Shown piece by piece: positions 1 to 6,860 of a DNA stretch of 64,000 nucleotides. The stretch covers positions 1 through 64,000 of the forward strand of contig JBGCET010000007.1 in assembly GCA_045106555.1 (NCBI GenBank). Reading direction: 5' to 3'. The translations under genes were made by a program, and so were the position numbers. The notes under the pieces are model-generated. The model made no database searches and had not been told where the DNA came from. It was given only the letters and a program-made list of their open reading frames with translations. Each line of letters begins with the position of its first letter. Position 1 is the stretch's first letter. The DNA comes from JANQOZ01 sp045106555 (lineage in GTDB: Bacteria > Pseudomonadota > Gammaproteobacteria > Xanthomonadales > SZUA-38).

Positions 1-287
1 TGAAAATGGGCCCGGCGTTTTTTCGGCAGCGTGAGGCACTCGTAAAACGTATCCATGAGATAGGTTTTGCCTCGGCCAACGCCACCCCACAGATAAAGCC
101 CTTTGGGCGACCTGGTTCGAGCGCCTCGCAGCCGGCTGAAGAACCCGGGGCTTTCTGCTGGGCTTTGGAGCGCCTGAAACAGGGCATCCAGGCGCTGCAC
201 GGCGATAGCCTGGGCTGGGTCGTTGCTGAATCCGCGATGTTCAATATCGTCCTGATAGCGTGCCCAGGGTCCAAGGCTCTCGGGCAT
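1..287 (-). CDS. zapE: Cell division ATPase ZapE (AFG1 family), N-terminal part
   Basis: The minus strand encodes about 95 residues running off the left edge of the window. The start is the ATG at 287-285 (MPESLGPWARY). The reading shows the AFG1/ZapE P-loop, G-V-G-R-G-K-T, preceded by KGLYLWG and followed by YLMDTFYE, which is typical of this family. ZapE is an ATPase that associates with the division ring and modulates FtsZ under stress; that role is known for the family, not shown here. The C-terminal two thirds lie outside the window. The alpha/beta hydrolase gene ends only 4 bases upstream, so the two may be co-transcribed. Confidence 0.85.
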   Translation of the reverse strand, partial: MPESLGPWARYQDDIEHRGFSNDPAQAIAVQRLDALFQALQSPAESPGFFSRLRGARTRSPKGLYLWGGVGRGKTYLMDTFYECLTLPKKRRAHF

Positions 288-291
288 TGGG

Positions 292-963
292 TCAGGACTT
301 AAGCTGGCGGCGAACGCCGTTTTTTATCACGCCGCGTAAATCCATCAGGCGCCGGTGGTAGTCGTGGTTGACGTCCTGCATGGCAATCAGCTGGGTGTCG
401 CCATCCAGGGCGTTGGCCCACTGGTATACATCGTCGGCGTTGACAAATTCGTCCGCGTCTCCCTGAACAATCAACCACGGGCATTGCGCTCTGGGCAGCG
501 CGTCGAAATCAAATTCATCTAGTAGGGGTGACACGCTGATCAACTGGTCGGGGTGGATGCTGGTAGCGGCGCGAGCGGTCACGAAGGCGCCGAAGCCGTA
601 TCCTGCAATCCACAGGGGTAAATCCGGCAACACTTGCCTGGCCCATTGCGCTACCGCAATGAGGTCTTCCGATTCACCGTATCCGCGATCGAATTCGCCC
701 GAGCTTTCGCCTACGCCGCGAAAATTGAAGCGAATGGTGTGGGCGCCGAGCTCGCGCAGAGAACGTTCCATCATTTGCACAACTTTGCTATGCAATGTGC
801 CGCCATCTGCACTGACTGAATGGCAAATGATAGCAATGGCCTGGGTTGGCGCCTCTTCGCTGGGGTTTAGCATGGCCTCCAGGTCACCAGCAGGGCCAGC
901 GAGAGTGGCCTCGCTCTGGGTTGGGGGGAACTGTTCGGGGTGATGGAGTACGGGGTCAGTCAT
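292..963 (-). CDS. Alpha/beta hydrolase (COG2945-like) lacking the nucleophile serine
   Basis: A 223-residue protein with an alpha/beta-hydrolase pattern: a CHSVSADGG segment, FNFRGVGESSG in the region of the oxyanion strand, the aspartate region QGDADEFV and the histidine region DVNHDYHRR. The nucleophile elbow, normally G-x-S-x-G, reads G-Y-G-F-G, so serine is replaced by glycine (codon GGC, one transition from AGC). This suggests a non-hydrolytic or pseudo-enzyme form. The ATG at 963 has AGG just upstream. An in-frame ATG at 975 is possible, and a longer extension would run into the upstream regulator gene. No substrate can be assigned. Confidence 0.75.
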   Translation of the reverse strand: MTDPVLHHPEQFPPTQSEATLAGPAGDLEAMLNPSEEAPTQAIAIICHSVSADGGTLHSKVVQMMERSLRELGAHTIRFNFRGVGESSGEFDRGYGESEDLIAVAQWARQVLPDLPLWIAGYGFGAFVTARAATSIHPDQLISVSPLLDEFDFDALPRAQCPWLIVQGDADEFVNADDVYQWANALDGDTQLIAMQDVNHDYHRRLMDLRGVIKNGVRRQLKS

Positions 964-1025
964 TAGCCTGATCATAACGGGCCGCCGGGCCGCTTGGCCA
1001 GAAAAGAGCAATGGATCGGCAAAGA

Positions 1026-1589
1026 TCAGGCATTGGCAATGGGCGCCAGCAATGTTGCGCAAAGCACAATGGCGACGCGCCCCCCGCTGGCTCGGTAACT
1101 CTGGGGCTGGTCTGCCCGGAAGGTGAGCACGTCGCCTTCGCTGACAGTGACCATCTCACCACTGGCGGTGATAATCACCTCACCGCGTATTAGATGGCAA
1201 TAGACCTGAGACCCTGTACTACCGGACTGGCGACGTAAGCTGGCCGCTGGCTTGATTTCCAAGCGCTCAAGAGAAAACCCTACCAACGGGTCAGGCAGCA
1301 GGTCGGTAATGGTTGCTTTGCCACCGGCGCGTTCGCGGCTGTTAAGGCGTGCCGCAGGAATATGTATCAGGTTTTTCGGCGGCATCGCCAGTAAGGTTTC
1401 AATACCCACCTGCAGCGCGGCCGCAACCCGAGACAAATTGTTTAACGACGGATTACCCGCCCCCGACTCCATGTGAGTCACGGTTGAGCGCGGGATACCC
1501 GCGCCTGCAGCCAGTTCCGCCTGGGTTAGGCCTCTAGCCAGGCGTAGCTGAGATAGATTGGTCGAAAGATTGTGAGCCAGTTCGGTCAT
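1026..1589 (-). CDS. XRE-family regulator with C-terminal cupin domain
   Basis: A 187-residue protein. Residues about 10-65 form an XRE helix-turn-helix (RLARGLTQAELAAGAGIPRS, then THMESG). Residues about 110-185 form a cupin-like sensor half (GEVIITASGE, TVSEGDVLTFRA). This HTH-cupin layout is common in regulators of small-molecule metabolism. An upstream extension of this frame overlaps the divergent acpH gene and was rejected; the start used is the ATG of MTELAHN. The gene is divergent from acpH across 51 bp, which must hold both promoters. The inducer is unknown. Confidence 0.8.
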   Translation of the reverse strand: MTELAHNLSTNLSQLRLARGLTQAELAAGAGIPRSTVTHMESGAGNPSLNNLSRVAAALQVGIETLLAMPPKNLIHIPAARLNSRERAGGKATITDLLPDPLVGFSLERLEIKPAASLRRQSGSTGSQVYCHLIRGEVIITASGEMVTVSEGDVLTFRADQPQSYRASGGRVAIVLCATLLAPIANA

Positions 1590-1640
1590 ACAGAGTAAAA
1601 TAGCAAAAATGCGAGACCACCCAAATAAGGCAGCAACCAG

Positions 1641-2270
1641 ATGAACTATCTGGCCCACGCCGTACTGTCCGGAAACGACCCACAATGGCAGCTGGGTGGG
1701 TATCTCGGAGACCATGTGCGCGGCCGGCGATGGGAGACCTATCCCCAGAGCATCGCTCGAGGCATCCTGTTGCACCGAAAAATTGATGTATTTACCGACG
1801 GCCACCCGGTATTTGCCAGAGCCCGGGAGCGTCTTGATCCAAGCTACCGTCGGTACTCTGGCATTTTGCTGGACATTTTTTTCGACCATTTTCTGGCCCG
1901 GTCGTTTGCCGATCTAACCGGCCGAAACCTGGGCTTGTTTGCCGGCGTAACCTATACCAATCTGCGTGCCCACTGGCACCTGCTGCCGCGCAGTTTGCAG
2001 CGCTTCAGCCGCTATCAGCAGCAACATAACCTGCTGGTGAACTATGCCGACGACGAGTGCATTCATATGGTGCTGCAAGCGGTTTCCGGGCGGGTTCGCC
2101 GTGAAAACCCGTTGGCCAGCGGGCTCACCGAGCTTAAGGCGCATCGGTCAGAGTTGAACAACGATTTCCATGAGCTGTTTGCCGACCTTAGGGGTTTTGC
2201 TGCGGATAATCGTCAGCGTTTGGCTAGTGAAGCGCTGTCCGCCTACCGTCCCATTGATAAGCAAGATTAA
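1641..2270 (+). CDS. acpH: ACP phosphodiesterase (AcpH family)
   Basis: A 209-residue protein matching the acyl-carrier-protein phosphodiesterase family: start MNYLAHAVLSG, then GDHVRG, an IDVFTDGHP metal-site region (HRKID...TDGHP) and DIFFDHFLAR. Family members hydrolyse the phosphopantetheine prosthetic group from holo-ACP and belong to the HD superfamily. The histidines and aspartates at residues about 46-60 and 80 are the likely metal ligands. It is divergent from the XRE-cupin gene. The length matches the usual size of about 195-210 residues. Confidence 0.8.
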   Translation: MNYLAHAVLSGNDPQWQLGGYLGDHVRGRRWETYPQSIARGILLHRKIDVFTDGHPVFARARERLDPSYRRYSGILLDIFFDHFLARSFADLTGRNLGLFAGVTYTNLRAHWHLLPRSLQRFSRYQQQHNLLVNYADDECIHMVLQAVSGRVRRENPLASGLTELKAHRSELNNDFHELFADLRGFAADNRQRLASEALSAYRPIDKQD

Positions 2271-2439
2271 GACCTGTCATTTGAGCGATTGTTATGAAGG
2301 ACCTGGTTACGTTGGCAGCAAAAGGCCAAACCACTGCGCGTGTCGACCTCACACCGGCGTATTGTTATCGAACCACAGATAGATCCTTTGCCAACAGGTA
2401 TCGCCAGAGTCATACCCACTGGTGCCAGAGCGCAAACCG
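2271..2439. other. Intergenic spacer at 3' ends of acpH and intI
   Basis: A 169-bp convergent interval between acpH and intI. It contains GTTATG-like hexamers at 2291 and 2363 but no matching AAC-side box or hairpin, so no attC is called. No convincing terminator was seen. Confidence 0.4.
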
Positions 2440-3423
2440 TTAAGTGTCTAGCGGGCTCAGCAACCCTCGCTGCGTAATGTTAACGACATGGGTGTAAATT
2501 TGAGTAGTGGTTACATCCGAGTGTCCCATCAACTCCTGGATTGTGCGCAGATCGGTGCCACGCCGAAGAAGCTCGGTGGCGAAACTGTGCCGAAAAGTGT
2601 GGCAGCCGGCTTTTTTGAAGATGCCCGCCCGACCGATGGCTTGCTTTACGCTTCGTTGTACCTGTTGTTCGGAGACATGGTGACGCCGCCTGGTGCCGCA
2701 GCGTGGGTCCACCGAGAGCCGACCTGCCGGAAACAGATACTGCCAGCCAGGTTCCGTAGGCGCCGATGGATATTTGATAGCCAGCGCATCAGGTAAATAC
2801 ACCGCGCCGTATCCGGCTGCCAGATCTTGAGCGTGCAAAGATAACGCTAACGCACGCTGTTGTTTCAACTGCGGGATTAACGTTGCGGGCAAGAGGGTTC
2901 GTCGCCACTTGTGACCCTTGGTTTCCCGAGCCACGATATAGTTATTGGCAAAGTCGATATCTTGCACTCTCAATCGTGCTGTCTCCATCACACGAAGGCC
3001 AGCGCCATACATCAGTGACGCACATAGCTGTTTAAGACCTTCCAGCTGTCCGATCACTGCACGGGCTTCATCATGGCTAAACACCACCGGCAGACGCCGA
3101 GGTCGACGGCTCGGTGAGTACCGCAGTTCGCCAAGGTCCCGATCTAGAAACCTTTTGTACAAAAAGACCAACGAGTTTAGTGCGGTTTTCTGCGTGTTTA
3201 CCGACACTCGCCGGTGCAGCGCAAGGTGGCTAAGGTAGGCATCTACTTCTGCGGCTCCCATCTCTTCCGGGTGCTTCAGCTGGTGAAAGCGAATGAAATT
3301 AACAATCCATCCGCAATAAGTTTTTTCAGTGCGATACGCCAGGCGACGCACACGCATAAACCGGCGTAGGCGGTCTAGGAACCGCTCCGAGTCCAACGAT
3401 AAAGGTTTTGGAATGTCATCCAT
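2440..3423 (-). CDS. intI: Integron integrase (tyrosine recombinase)
   Basis: A 327-residue tyrosine recombinase. The catalytic set is complete: R144 (GAGLRVMETARLR), H275-x-x-R278 (CHTFRHSFAT), H301 (GHSDVTT) and Y310 (TQIYTHV), offset by two from the residues known in IntI1. Between about 210 and 250 it carries the integron-specific insert (GWQYLFPAGRLS, then DPRCGTRRRHHV) that separates IntI from XerC/D and contacts the flipped bases of folded attC. The N-terminal SAM-like domain covers about residues 12-95. Transcription is divergent from the cassettes, the normal layout. No frameshift is visible, so it should be functional. The start is the ATG at 3423, with a poor Shine-Dalgarno sequence. 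Confidence 0.97.
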   Translation of the reverse strand: MDDIPKPLSLDSERFLDRLRRFMRVRRLAYRTEKTYCGWIVNFIRFHQLKHPEEMGAAEVDAYLSHLALHRRVSVNTQKTALNSLVFLYKRFLDRDLGELRYSPSRRPRRLPVVFSHDEARAVIGQLEGLKQLCASLMYGAGLRVMETARLRVQDIDFANNYIVARETKGHKWRRTLLPATLIPQLKQQRALALSLHAQDLAAGYGAVYLPDALAIKYPSAPTEPGWQYLFPAGRLSVDPRCGTRRRHHVSEQQVQRSVKQAIGRAGIFKKAGCHTFRHSFATELLRRGTDLRTIQELMGHSDVTTTQIYTHVVNITQRGLLSPLDT

Positions 3424-3731
3424 GACGATCGTTCACGACTAAAAGTTCAGTGCCGCCAATCAACAGAGTACGAAGCGGTCCATCGAAATATGCGTCAACC
3501 GACGGTTATTTCGGGCCAATCCCTAACTGGCTCGAAAACCCGAAAGAATACAAAGCCTTATAAAGAAGTCAAAAAAAGGGGATATATGTTTCACAACGCG
3601 TGTTTCAGAATGACAATCGATCAAAATGGGAAATTTTCCTTGACCGATCAGGCGCTTGCGATTAGCGTTCAAAGTAAGTCAAAAAGGGATATGCGTCATG
3701 GCGATATTGGACAAACGACGCATATACAAAT
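3424..3731. promoter_or_regulatory. intI-attI leader region (expected PintI/Pc)
   Basis: A 308-bp AT-rich non-coding interval. By analogy with other integrons it should carry the divergent integrase promoter and the cassette promoter Pc. A candidate plus-strand -35 (TTGACC, 3640-3645) is followed at 17 bp only by a poor -10 (TAGCGT), so Pc is not firmly placed. No CTG-N10-CAG LexA box was seen near the intI start, although many integron integrases are SOS-controlled. Two direct repeats lie inside this interval (separate entry). The plus-strand open frame here has no recognisable product. Confidence 0.4.
3566..3692. repeat. Pair of imperfect direct repeats next to attI
   Basis: The motif AAGTCAAAAA followed by a G-run and GATAT occurs at 3566-3586 and again, two A and one G shorter, at 3676-3691, about 110 bp apart. 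Both copies are in the same orientation as the cassettes, and the second lies about 40 bp before the attI crossover. Accessory integrase-binding direct repeats (DR1, DR2) are known in attI1. Whether these play that role is inference. Confidence 0.4.
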
Positions 3732-3738
3732 GTTAGCG
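3710..3738 (+). other. attI: attI core recombination site
   Basis: GTTAGCG at 3732-3738 acts as the R box, with crossover predicted between G3732 and T3733. A GACAAAC box at 3710-3716 is the likely L-type simple site. ACAAAT precedes the core, resembling the end of attI1 (ACAAAGTT). The first cassette gene starts 11 bp after the core, as expected. The full attI probably extends further toward intI. Confidence 0.65.
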
Positions 3739-3748
3739 CATCATAAAA

Positions 3749-4171
3749 ATGAAAAGTTTCTTCATTGGGATAGTAATAGTTTTGATTTCGGGTGAGGCCT
3801 CTTCGTCCCAATGCCGCCAGATATTTTATGGCTCCACCGACGCTGACATGGCGCATGCTCTAGAAAATTACGAAGGTATCTTCCTTGCAAGAGCTACCTT
3901 TATCCCGCCGGTCAATAATATTGCGGTGAAGTATGGTCAAGTATTCGAACTTGAGGTTTTGAAAGCCTACCGGGGGCCATCGGTTGGCAAAAAAATGCGG
4001 GCCGTCCAAAACCTATTCGGCGATAGTTATCAGTTCAAATCTGAAATGGAATATCTTGTTTTTGCTAGTGACATAGGCGAACACGATTTGACCGTTCGAA
4101 GGTGTTCACGTACGACTCAATTGAAATACGCAAATAACGAAATTGGAGCGCTAAATGAACGCACAAAATAG
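3749..4171 (+). CDS. Cassette 1: secreted protein with NTR/TIMP-like pattern
   Basis: A 140-residue protein with an N-terminal signal peptide (MKSFFIGIVIVLISGEASSS). The mature part has an early cysteine (QCRQ), then GIFLARATF, FELEVLKAYRGPS, a YLVFASD strand and a late cysteine in RRCSRTTQL. This order (early Cys, F-x-V-x-x-x-[WY]-[KR]-G, YLV-[YF]-A, then CSRT) resembles bacterial secreted proteins of the NTR/TIMP-like OB-fold group. That is weak pattern evidence only. It is the first cassette after attI, so it should be the best transcribed from Pc. The start is the ATG at 3749, 16 bp after the crossover. Confidence 0.75.
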   Translation: MKSFFIGIVIVLISGEASSSQCRQIFYGSTDADMAHALENYEGIFLARATFIPPVNNIAVKYGQVFELEVLKAYRGPSVGKKMRAVQNLFGDSYQFKSEMEYLVFASDIGEHDLTVRRCSRTTQLKYANNEIGALNERTK

Positions 4172-4229
4172 CGCTAACCATCGGTTGCAGCTGACCGGCT
4201 ACGCCGGCAGCTGAACCGGGGCGTTAGAT
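4172..4229 (+). other. attC: attC1 (58 bp)
   Basis: The R'' core CGCTAAC is at 4172-4178 and the R' core GTTAGAT at 4223-4229 (crossover after G4223). Between them the stem GCAGCTGACCGGC / GCCGGCAGCTG folds with one extra-helical A and a TAC-type loop. Confidence 0.9.
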
Positions 4230-4238
4230 TGCGTCGAC

Positions 4239-4640
4239 ATGGATAATTATCACACCATCGAATGCGCGCAGTGGAGCGACTTTTCACTGGCTTTGTCGAG
4301 ACTAAGTCGAGACATTGAAGAGCGAGTGATTCCAGCCCAATTGGCATCTAAAAAACCCTACTCACATATCTGCGTAGAAGTGTGGGAAGACTCGGGTCGA
4401 GTGATTGCATACCCGGCAATCGATAGGGAAAACCGCAGTGACGTTGCCGGTGCTCAAGTCCAGTGCATGGAAATATGCGACGATATTTGGGCCTTAGATA
4501 ACTCGTCGCTCAGTGACAAAGCTCACGACCGAGCGGTCGAAAAAATAGTTCGTGTTATGGGCAGAACAGTACACTCTGTCTTTGATCTAAATGCGGGGTT
4601 TCCCTTCAGGGTTTTCGATCAGGATGGGAATGCAATCTAA
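4239..4640 (+). CDS. Cassette 2: hypothetical soluble protein
   Basis: A 133-residue protein with no signal peptide or membrane segment and an even, acidic composition (for example WEDSGRVIAYP and CMEICDDIWALD). No family is recognised. The ATG lies 15 bp after the attC1 crossover and has no clear Shine-Dalgarno sequence. The stop codon TAA is part of the R'' core of attC2 (ATCTAAC), the tight fit typical of cassette genes. Confidence 0.7.
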   Translation: MDNYHTIECAQWSDFSLALSRLSRDIEERVIPAQLASKKPYSHICVEVWEDSGRVIAYPAIDRENRSDVAGAQVQCMEICDDIWALDNSSLSDKAHDRAVEKIVRVMGRTVHSVFDLNAGFPFRVFDQDGNAI

Positions 4641-4706
4641 CACACGCATGCAGCCGACCGTCGCAACGCTACGCGTTCCGCCGGCGTCTGATGCAAGGCG
4701 TTATGA
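4635..4706 (+). other. attC: attC2 (72 bp)
   Basis: R'' is ATCTAAC (4635-4641) and R' is GTTATGA (4700-4706). The stem contains GCAGCCGACCG and GGCGTCTGATGC with a longer variable loop. The ATG inside R' is the start codon of the next cassette gene. Confidence 0.88.
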
Positions 4707-5194
4707 GTAGGCTGATATTCGCAGTCGCCGTCTTGGGTTTGCTTTTTGCGAGCAACGCTTTGGCACTGTCCTGTGTCAAAAGCAAGCTTTCGCCAGAGGC
4801 TCAGCTAGCTGCTCAATTTCAGCGATCGGATCTTGTCGCGAAGTTGCGGCCTTCGGAAACCTACGCGTCATACGAGGTTCTCCGGTTATGGAAAGGGAAT
4901 CCGAGCGCCAGGGTTGTACTCAGTGGTTTTCCTCCCTCCGGGAAGGAATTCATCTTTTTCGGTTTAGCTGCAGCGGGCACATTCGAGAACGCCGGCGTCT
5001 GCTTACAGGTCGAGAATCCAGAGCAGGTGCTCCAGAAGTTGTACGGAGCTGGAAAGCCGCCTTCGAATTCTGCGGTTCCTTTTCTTGGGTTCTTACTGTT
5101 GTTTACGTTCCTTGCTCTGGCTTCTATCGGCTTCGTCATGTGGAGCGTAACTCATAACAAACGCATGCAGCTGACCGGCTTCGCCGGCAGCTGA
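4703..5194 (+). CDS. Cassette 3: membrane-anchored exported protein, NTR/TIMP-like pattern
   Basis: A 163-residue protein. Its signal peptide (MSRLIFAVAVLGLLFASNALA) is followed by a mature domain opening with SC and containing YEVLRLWKGNPS, a KEFIFFG strand and GVCLQ. A transmembrane helix lies near residues 125-148 (FLGFLLLFTFLALASIGFV). The F/Y-EV-x-x-LWKG signature echoes cassette 1. The ATG sits in the R' core of attC2, and AAGG in the attC2 body, 4 nt away, may serve as Shine-Dalgarno. The last 12 residues (NKRMQLTGFAGS) are encoded by its own attC. Confidence 0.75.
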   Translation: MSRLIFAVAVLGLLFASNALALSCVKSKLSPEAQLAAQFQRSDLVAKLRPSETYASYEVLRLWKGNPSARVVLSGFPPSGKEFIFFGLAAAGTFENAGVCLQVENPEQVLQKLYGAGKPPSNSAVPFLGFLLLFTFLALASIGFVMWSVTHNKRMQLTGFAGS

Positions 5195-5209
5195 TGCTTA
5201 ACGTTATGT
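5152..5209 (+). other. attC: attC3 (58 bp)
   Basis: R'' is TCATAAC (5152-5158) and R' is GTTATGT (5203-5209). The GCAGCTGACCGGC stem closes on a TTCG tetraloop, with a bulged G and A on one strand, giving a very compact attC. It overlaps the 3' end of the cassette 3 gene. Confidence 0.92.
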
Positions 5210-5226
5210 TTAATTGTCAAAGGTAA
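5206..5226 (+). CDS. Possible leader minicistron before cassette 4
   Basis: ATG in the attC3 R' core opens a 6-codon frame (MFNCQR) ending at TAA 5224-5226. This is 5 bp before the cassette 4 ATG and spans its AAAGG Shine-Dalgarno sequence. Such minicistrons can promote translational coupling, as shown for ORF-11 in attI1. Function here is inference. Confidence 0.3.
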   Translation: MFNCQR

Positions 5227-5231
5227 AAGTT

Positions 5232-5456
5232 ATGCCGGGGAAGTGGGATGTAGAAGAGGTCCCTGGGCTGGAACTTGAAGGCCTTGGATTCGTTCAAAAA
5301 GGCGATAAAGTCAAACACCCGACATTTGGAAAGGGTGTCGTGGAAAGCACGTTTCAATGGGAGTCCGGCCAGCAATCTGTTCGTGTGCTCTTCAAGAATG
5401 GGGTATCGAAAGCACTAGACCCAAGGTACGCGAGGCTGGAGAGAAGAAGGTGGTAG
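5232..5456 (+). CDS. Cassette 4: stand-alone UvrD/PcrA-type Tudor domain protein
   Basis: A 74-residue protein. The core GDKVKHPTFGKGVVE ... VRVLFKNG ... K-AL-P-YARLE matches the small SH3/Tudor-like domain at the C terminus of UvrD/PcrA/Rep helicases (pattern G-x-x-V-x-H-x-x-F-G-x-G-x-V ... L-x-x-x-Y-A-x-L-E). There is no helicase part. In the family this domain contacts RNA polymerase or nucleic acid; a free copy might compete for such contacts, which is inference. The ATG at 5232 is chosen because AAAGG lies about 9 bp upstream; an in-frame TTG at 5214 is the alternative. Confidence 0.72.
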   Translation: MPGKWDVEEVPGLELEGLGFVQKGDKVKHPTFGKGVVESTFQWESGQQSVRVLFKNGVSKALDPRYARLERRRW

Positions 5457-5460
5457 TGCC

Positions 5461-5517
5461 ACATAACAAATGCTTGCAGCTGACCGGCTTCGCCGGCAGC
5501 TGAAGCTAGTGTTAGCG
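5461..5517 (+). other. attC: attC4 (57 bp)
   Basis: R'' is ACATAAC (5461-5467) and R' is GTTAGCG (5511-5517), identical to the attI core. The stem and TTCG loop are the same as in attC3. Confidence 0.92.
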
Positions 5518-5520
5518 CTG

Positions 5521-5985
5521 ATGCCAAAATCGATCAGAACAACAGTAAAGACAATCTTAGTGTTGCTAGCAGTGTCAGGCGCCGCTTACGGAGGTTATCT
5601 GTTCGGTTCTCAAAGCAAAGCGCCAACAACATTCAAAATTATGGCGCTACATCACTGGAGCGTTGCAACGCTACGAGAAGAGGGTACGCATGAGGCATAC
5701 AGATTGGCAGTCGAAAATTACATTAGGTATTTGAACGAAGTGAAGGATTCCGACTTGCCTTCGTATATGGATCACCATGCACCGCTCGAGCTGAGTATGG
5801 CGCACGCGAGAATGGCTGCGATTTCTAATCTAGAGGGCGATAGAGAGGCAGTACTTAAACATATTAAGATGGCCGAAACTGCGTGTATGGGAAGCGGATT
5901 TGGAAACTGTGAAATCAAAAACCTCAATAATATTTTGGAGCGTTTCAGGCCAAAATTAGACGAAGAGCGAGCCGATGCGCGCTAA
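5521..5985 (+). CDS. Cassette 5: hypothetical single-pass membrane protein
   Basis: A 154-residue protein. An N-terminal anchor (KTILVLLAVSGAAYGGYLFG, about residues 10-29) is followed by a largely helical soluble domain with EEGTHEAYRLAVENYIRYL and KHIKMAETACMGSG, somewhat TPR-like in spacing. No family is recognised. The ATG is 10 bp after the attC4 crossover; an upstream in-frame ATG lies inside attC4 and was not used. The stop overlaps the R'' core of attC5. Confidence 0.7.
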   Translation: MPKSIRTTVKTILVLLAVSGAAYGGYLFGSQSKAPTTFKIMALHHWSVATLREEGTHEAYRLAVENYIRYLNEVKDSDLPSYMDHHAPLELSMAHARMAAISNLEGDREAVLKHIKMAETACMGSGFGNCEIKNLNNILERFRPKLDEERADAR

Positions 5986-6051
5986 CAGTCACATGCAGCC
6001 GACCGGCAAACCGCTGCGCGCTTTGCCGGCGTCTGATGTGAGGCGTTAGAG
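5980..6051 (+). other. attC: attC5 (72 bp)
   Basis: R'' is CGCTAAC (5980-5986) and R' is GTTAGAG (6045-6051). The body has GCAGCCGACCGGCAAA ... TTTGCCGGCGTCTGATG, a longer stem of the attC2 type. Confidence 0.9.
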
Positions 6052-6067
6052 TGCGAAAGGCAAAATC

Positions 6068-6409
6068 GTGTACATAACGAAACTAGAATTATTGCTGCTA
6101 TTGTTTGTGTTCTGGGGGCCTGCATTTGCCATCGCGGGTTTTGCCCAGTGGGTAGCACTGTCAAAACACTCGATTACCGAGAAACTCAGATTGAGCCGGA
6201 AGGTTGGCCTTCTGTTTTTGGCATTTTCGCTACAAATAGCTTTAGCTTTTGCAGTGTGGTTGTCACCAATTCATACAGTCTTTTTTGTCTTGGATTCTAT
6301 TGGCTCACTTCCAATGCAAGCCGGGATCATCGCGGCAATTGCTGTGACCACAGGTGTACTGCTGGGGCTTAGAGTCTATGCAAAAAAACCGGTGCATAGT
6401 GAGCTCTAA
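6068..6409 (+). CDS. Cassette 6: hypothetical membrane protein, three helices
   Basis: A 113-residue protein that is strongly hydrophobic, with predicted helices near residues 6-28, 45-70 and 82-102 and a short basic C terminus. The start is a GTG at 6068 with AAAGG 7 bp upstream. No family is recognised. Its TAA lies in the R'' core of attC6. Confidence 0.7.
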   Translation: MYITKLELLLLLFVFWGPAFAIAGFAQWVALSKHSITEKLRLSRKVGLLFLAFSLQIALAFAVWLSPIHTVFFVLDSIGSLPMQAGIIAAIAVTTGVLLGLRVYAKKPVHSEL

Positions 6410-6475
6410 CCATCGCATGCAGCTGACCGCCAAAACGCTGCGCGTTTCGTCGGCATCTGATGCTGGGCGTTATTC
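6404..6475 (+). other. attC: attC6 (72 bp)
   Basis: R'' is CTCTAAC (6404-6410) and R' is GTTATTC (6469-6475). The body is GCATGCAGCTGACCGCCAAAACGC ... GCGTTTCGTCGGCATCTGATGC. Confidence 0.88.
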
Positions 6476-6492
6476 GTCAGGCAGGAAATTCA

Positions 6493-6774
6493 ATGGATTC
6501 TCTTAGATTTCTTTGTTTCAGCTGTGGTATTTCGGGAGTTGTATGCGTTGAAGGCTTCGCGGAAAAGTCTTGGTCCACACAGTTGGGAATGGCTCTGATT
6601 GTCGCTGCAGTTATTTTTCTTCTATGTTGGCTTTTGGTTGGGCTTCGTCAATGGCGAGTCGTCAATGATGAATCTGCGGCAAATGAACAGCGGCTCCGAG
6701 AGGAATCTGCAGCTATCCAGAGATATGGAAATTTACCGCGGCCAGTCGGAGGTCCGGGGCGCCATGCCGAATAA
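6493..6774 (+). CDS. Cassette 7: hypothetical small membrane protein
   Basis: A 93-residue protein with one clear transmembrane helix (GMALIVAAVIFLLCWLLVGL, about residues 32-51), then a charged, probably cytoplasmic tail (SAANEQRLREESAAI). The ATG at 6493 is preceded by AGGA; an earlier in-frame ATG at 6460 lies inside attC6. No family is recognised. The TAA is part of the R'' core of attC7. Confidence 0.62.
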   Translation: MDSLRFLCFSCGISGVVCVEGFAEKSWSTQLGMALIVAAVIFLLCWLLVGLRQWRVVNDESAANEQRLREESAAIQRYGNLPRPVGGPGRHAE

Positions 6775-6853
6775 CAAAACGCTGCAGTACGTTCCGGCCG
6801 CAAGCGGCCTCCACCCGACCGGCTTCGCCGGCGGCTGAGCTAAGTAGTTAGAA
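6769..6853 (+). other. attC: attC7 (85 bp)
   Basis: R'' is GAATAAC (6769-6775) and R' is GTTAGAA (6847-6853). The body has a CCGACCGGCTTCGCCGGCGGCTGAG hairpin plus an additional GGCCGCAAGCGGCC hairpin at 6796-6809, making it longer than its neighbours. Confidence 0.82.
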
Positions 6854-6860
6854 ACACTCC

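Noticed and set aside
1590..1889. N-terminal extension of the XRE-cupin gene
   Set aside because: It overlaps the divergent acpH gene by about 250 bp; an internal ATG fits the HTH family start.
2271..2439. Possible attC-like GTTATG hexamers downstream of acpH
   Set aside because: No matching AAC-side core or stem-loop; outside the intI-attI-array order.
3490..3795. 101-codon plus-strand frame between intI and cassette 1
   Set aside because: It spans the attI core and the cassette 1 start, has no recognisable product, and starts without a ribosome-binding site.
6599..6838. Second frame over cassette 7 and attC7
   Set aside because: It crosses the attC stem and has no family match; the other frame ends at the R'' core as cassette genes do.
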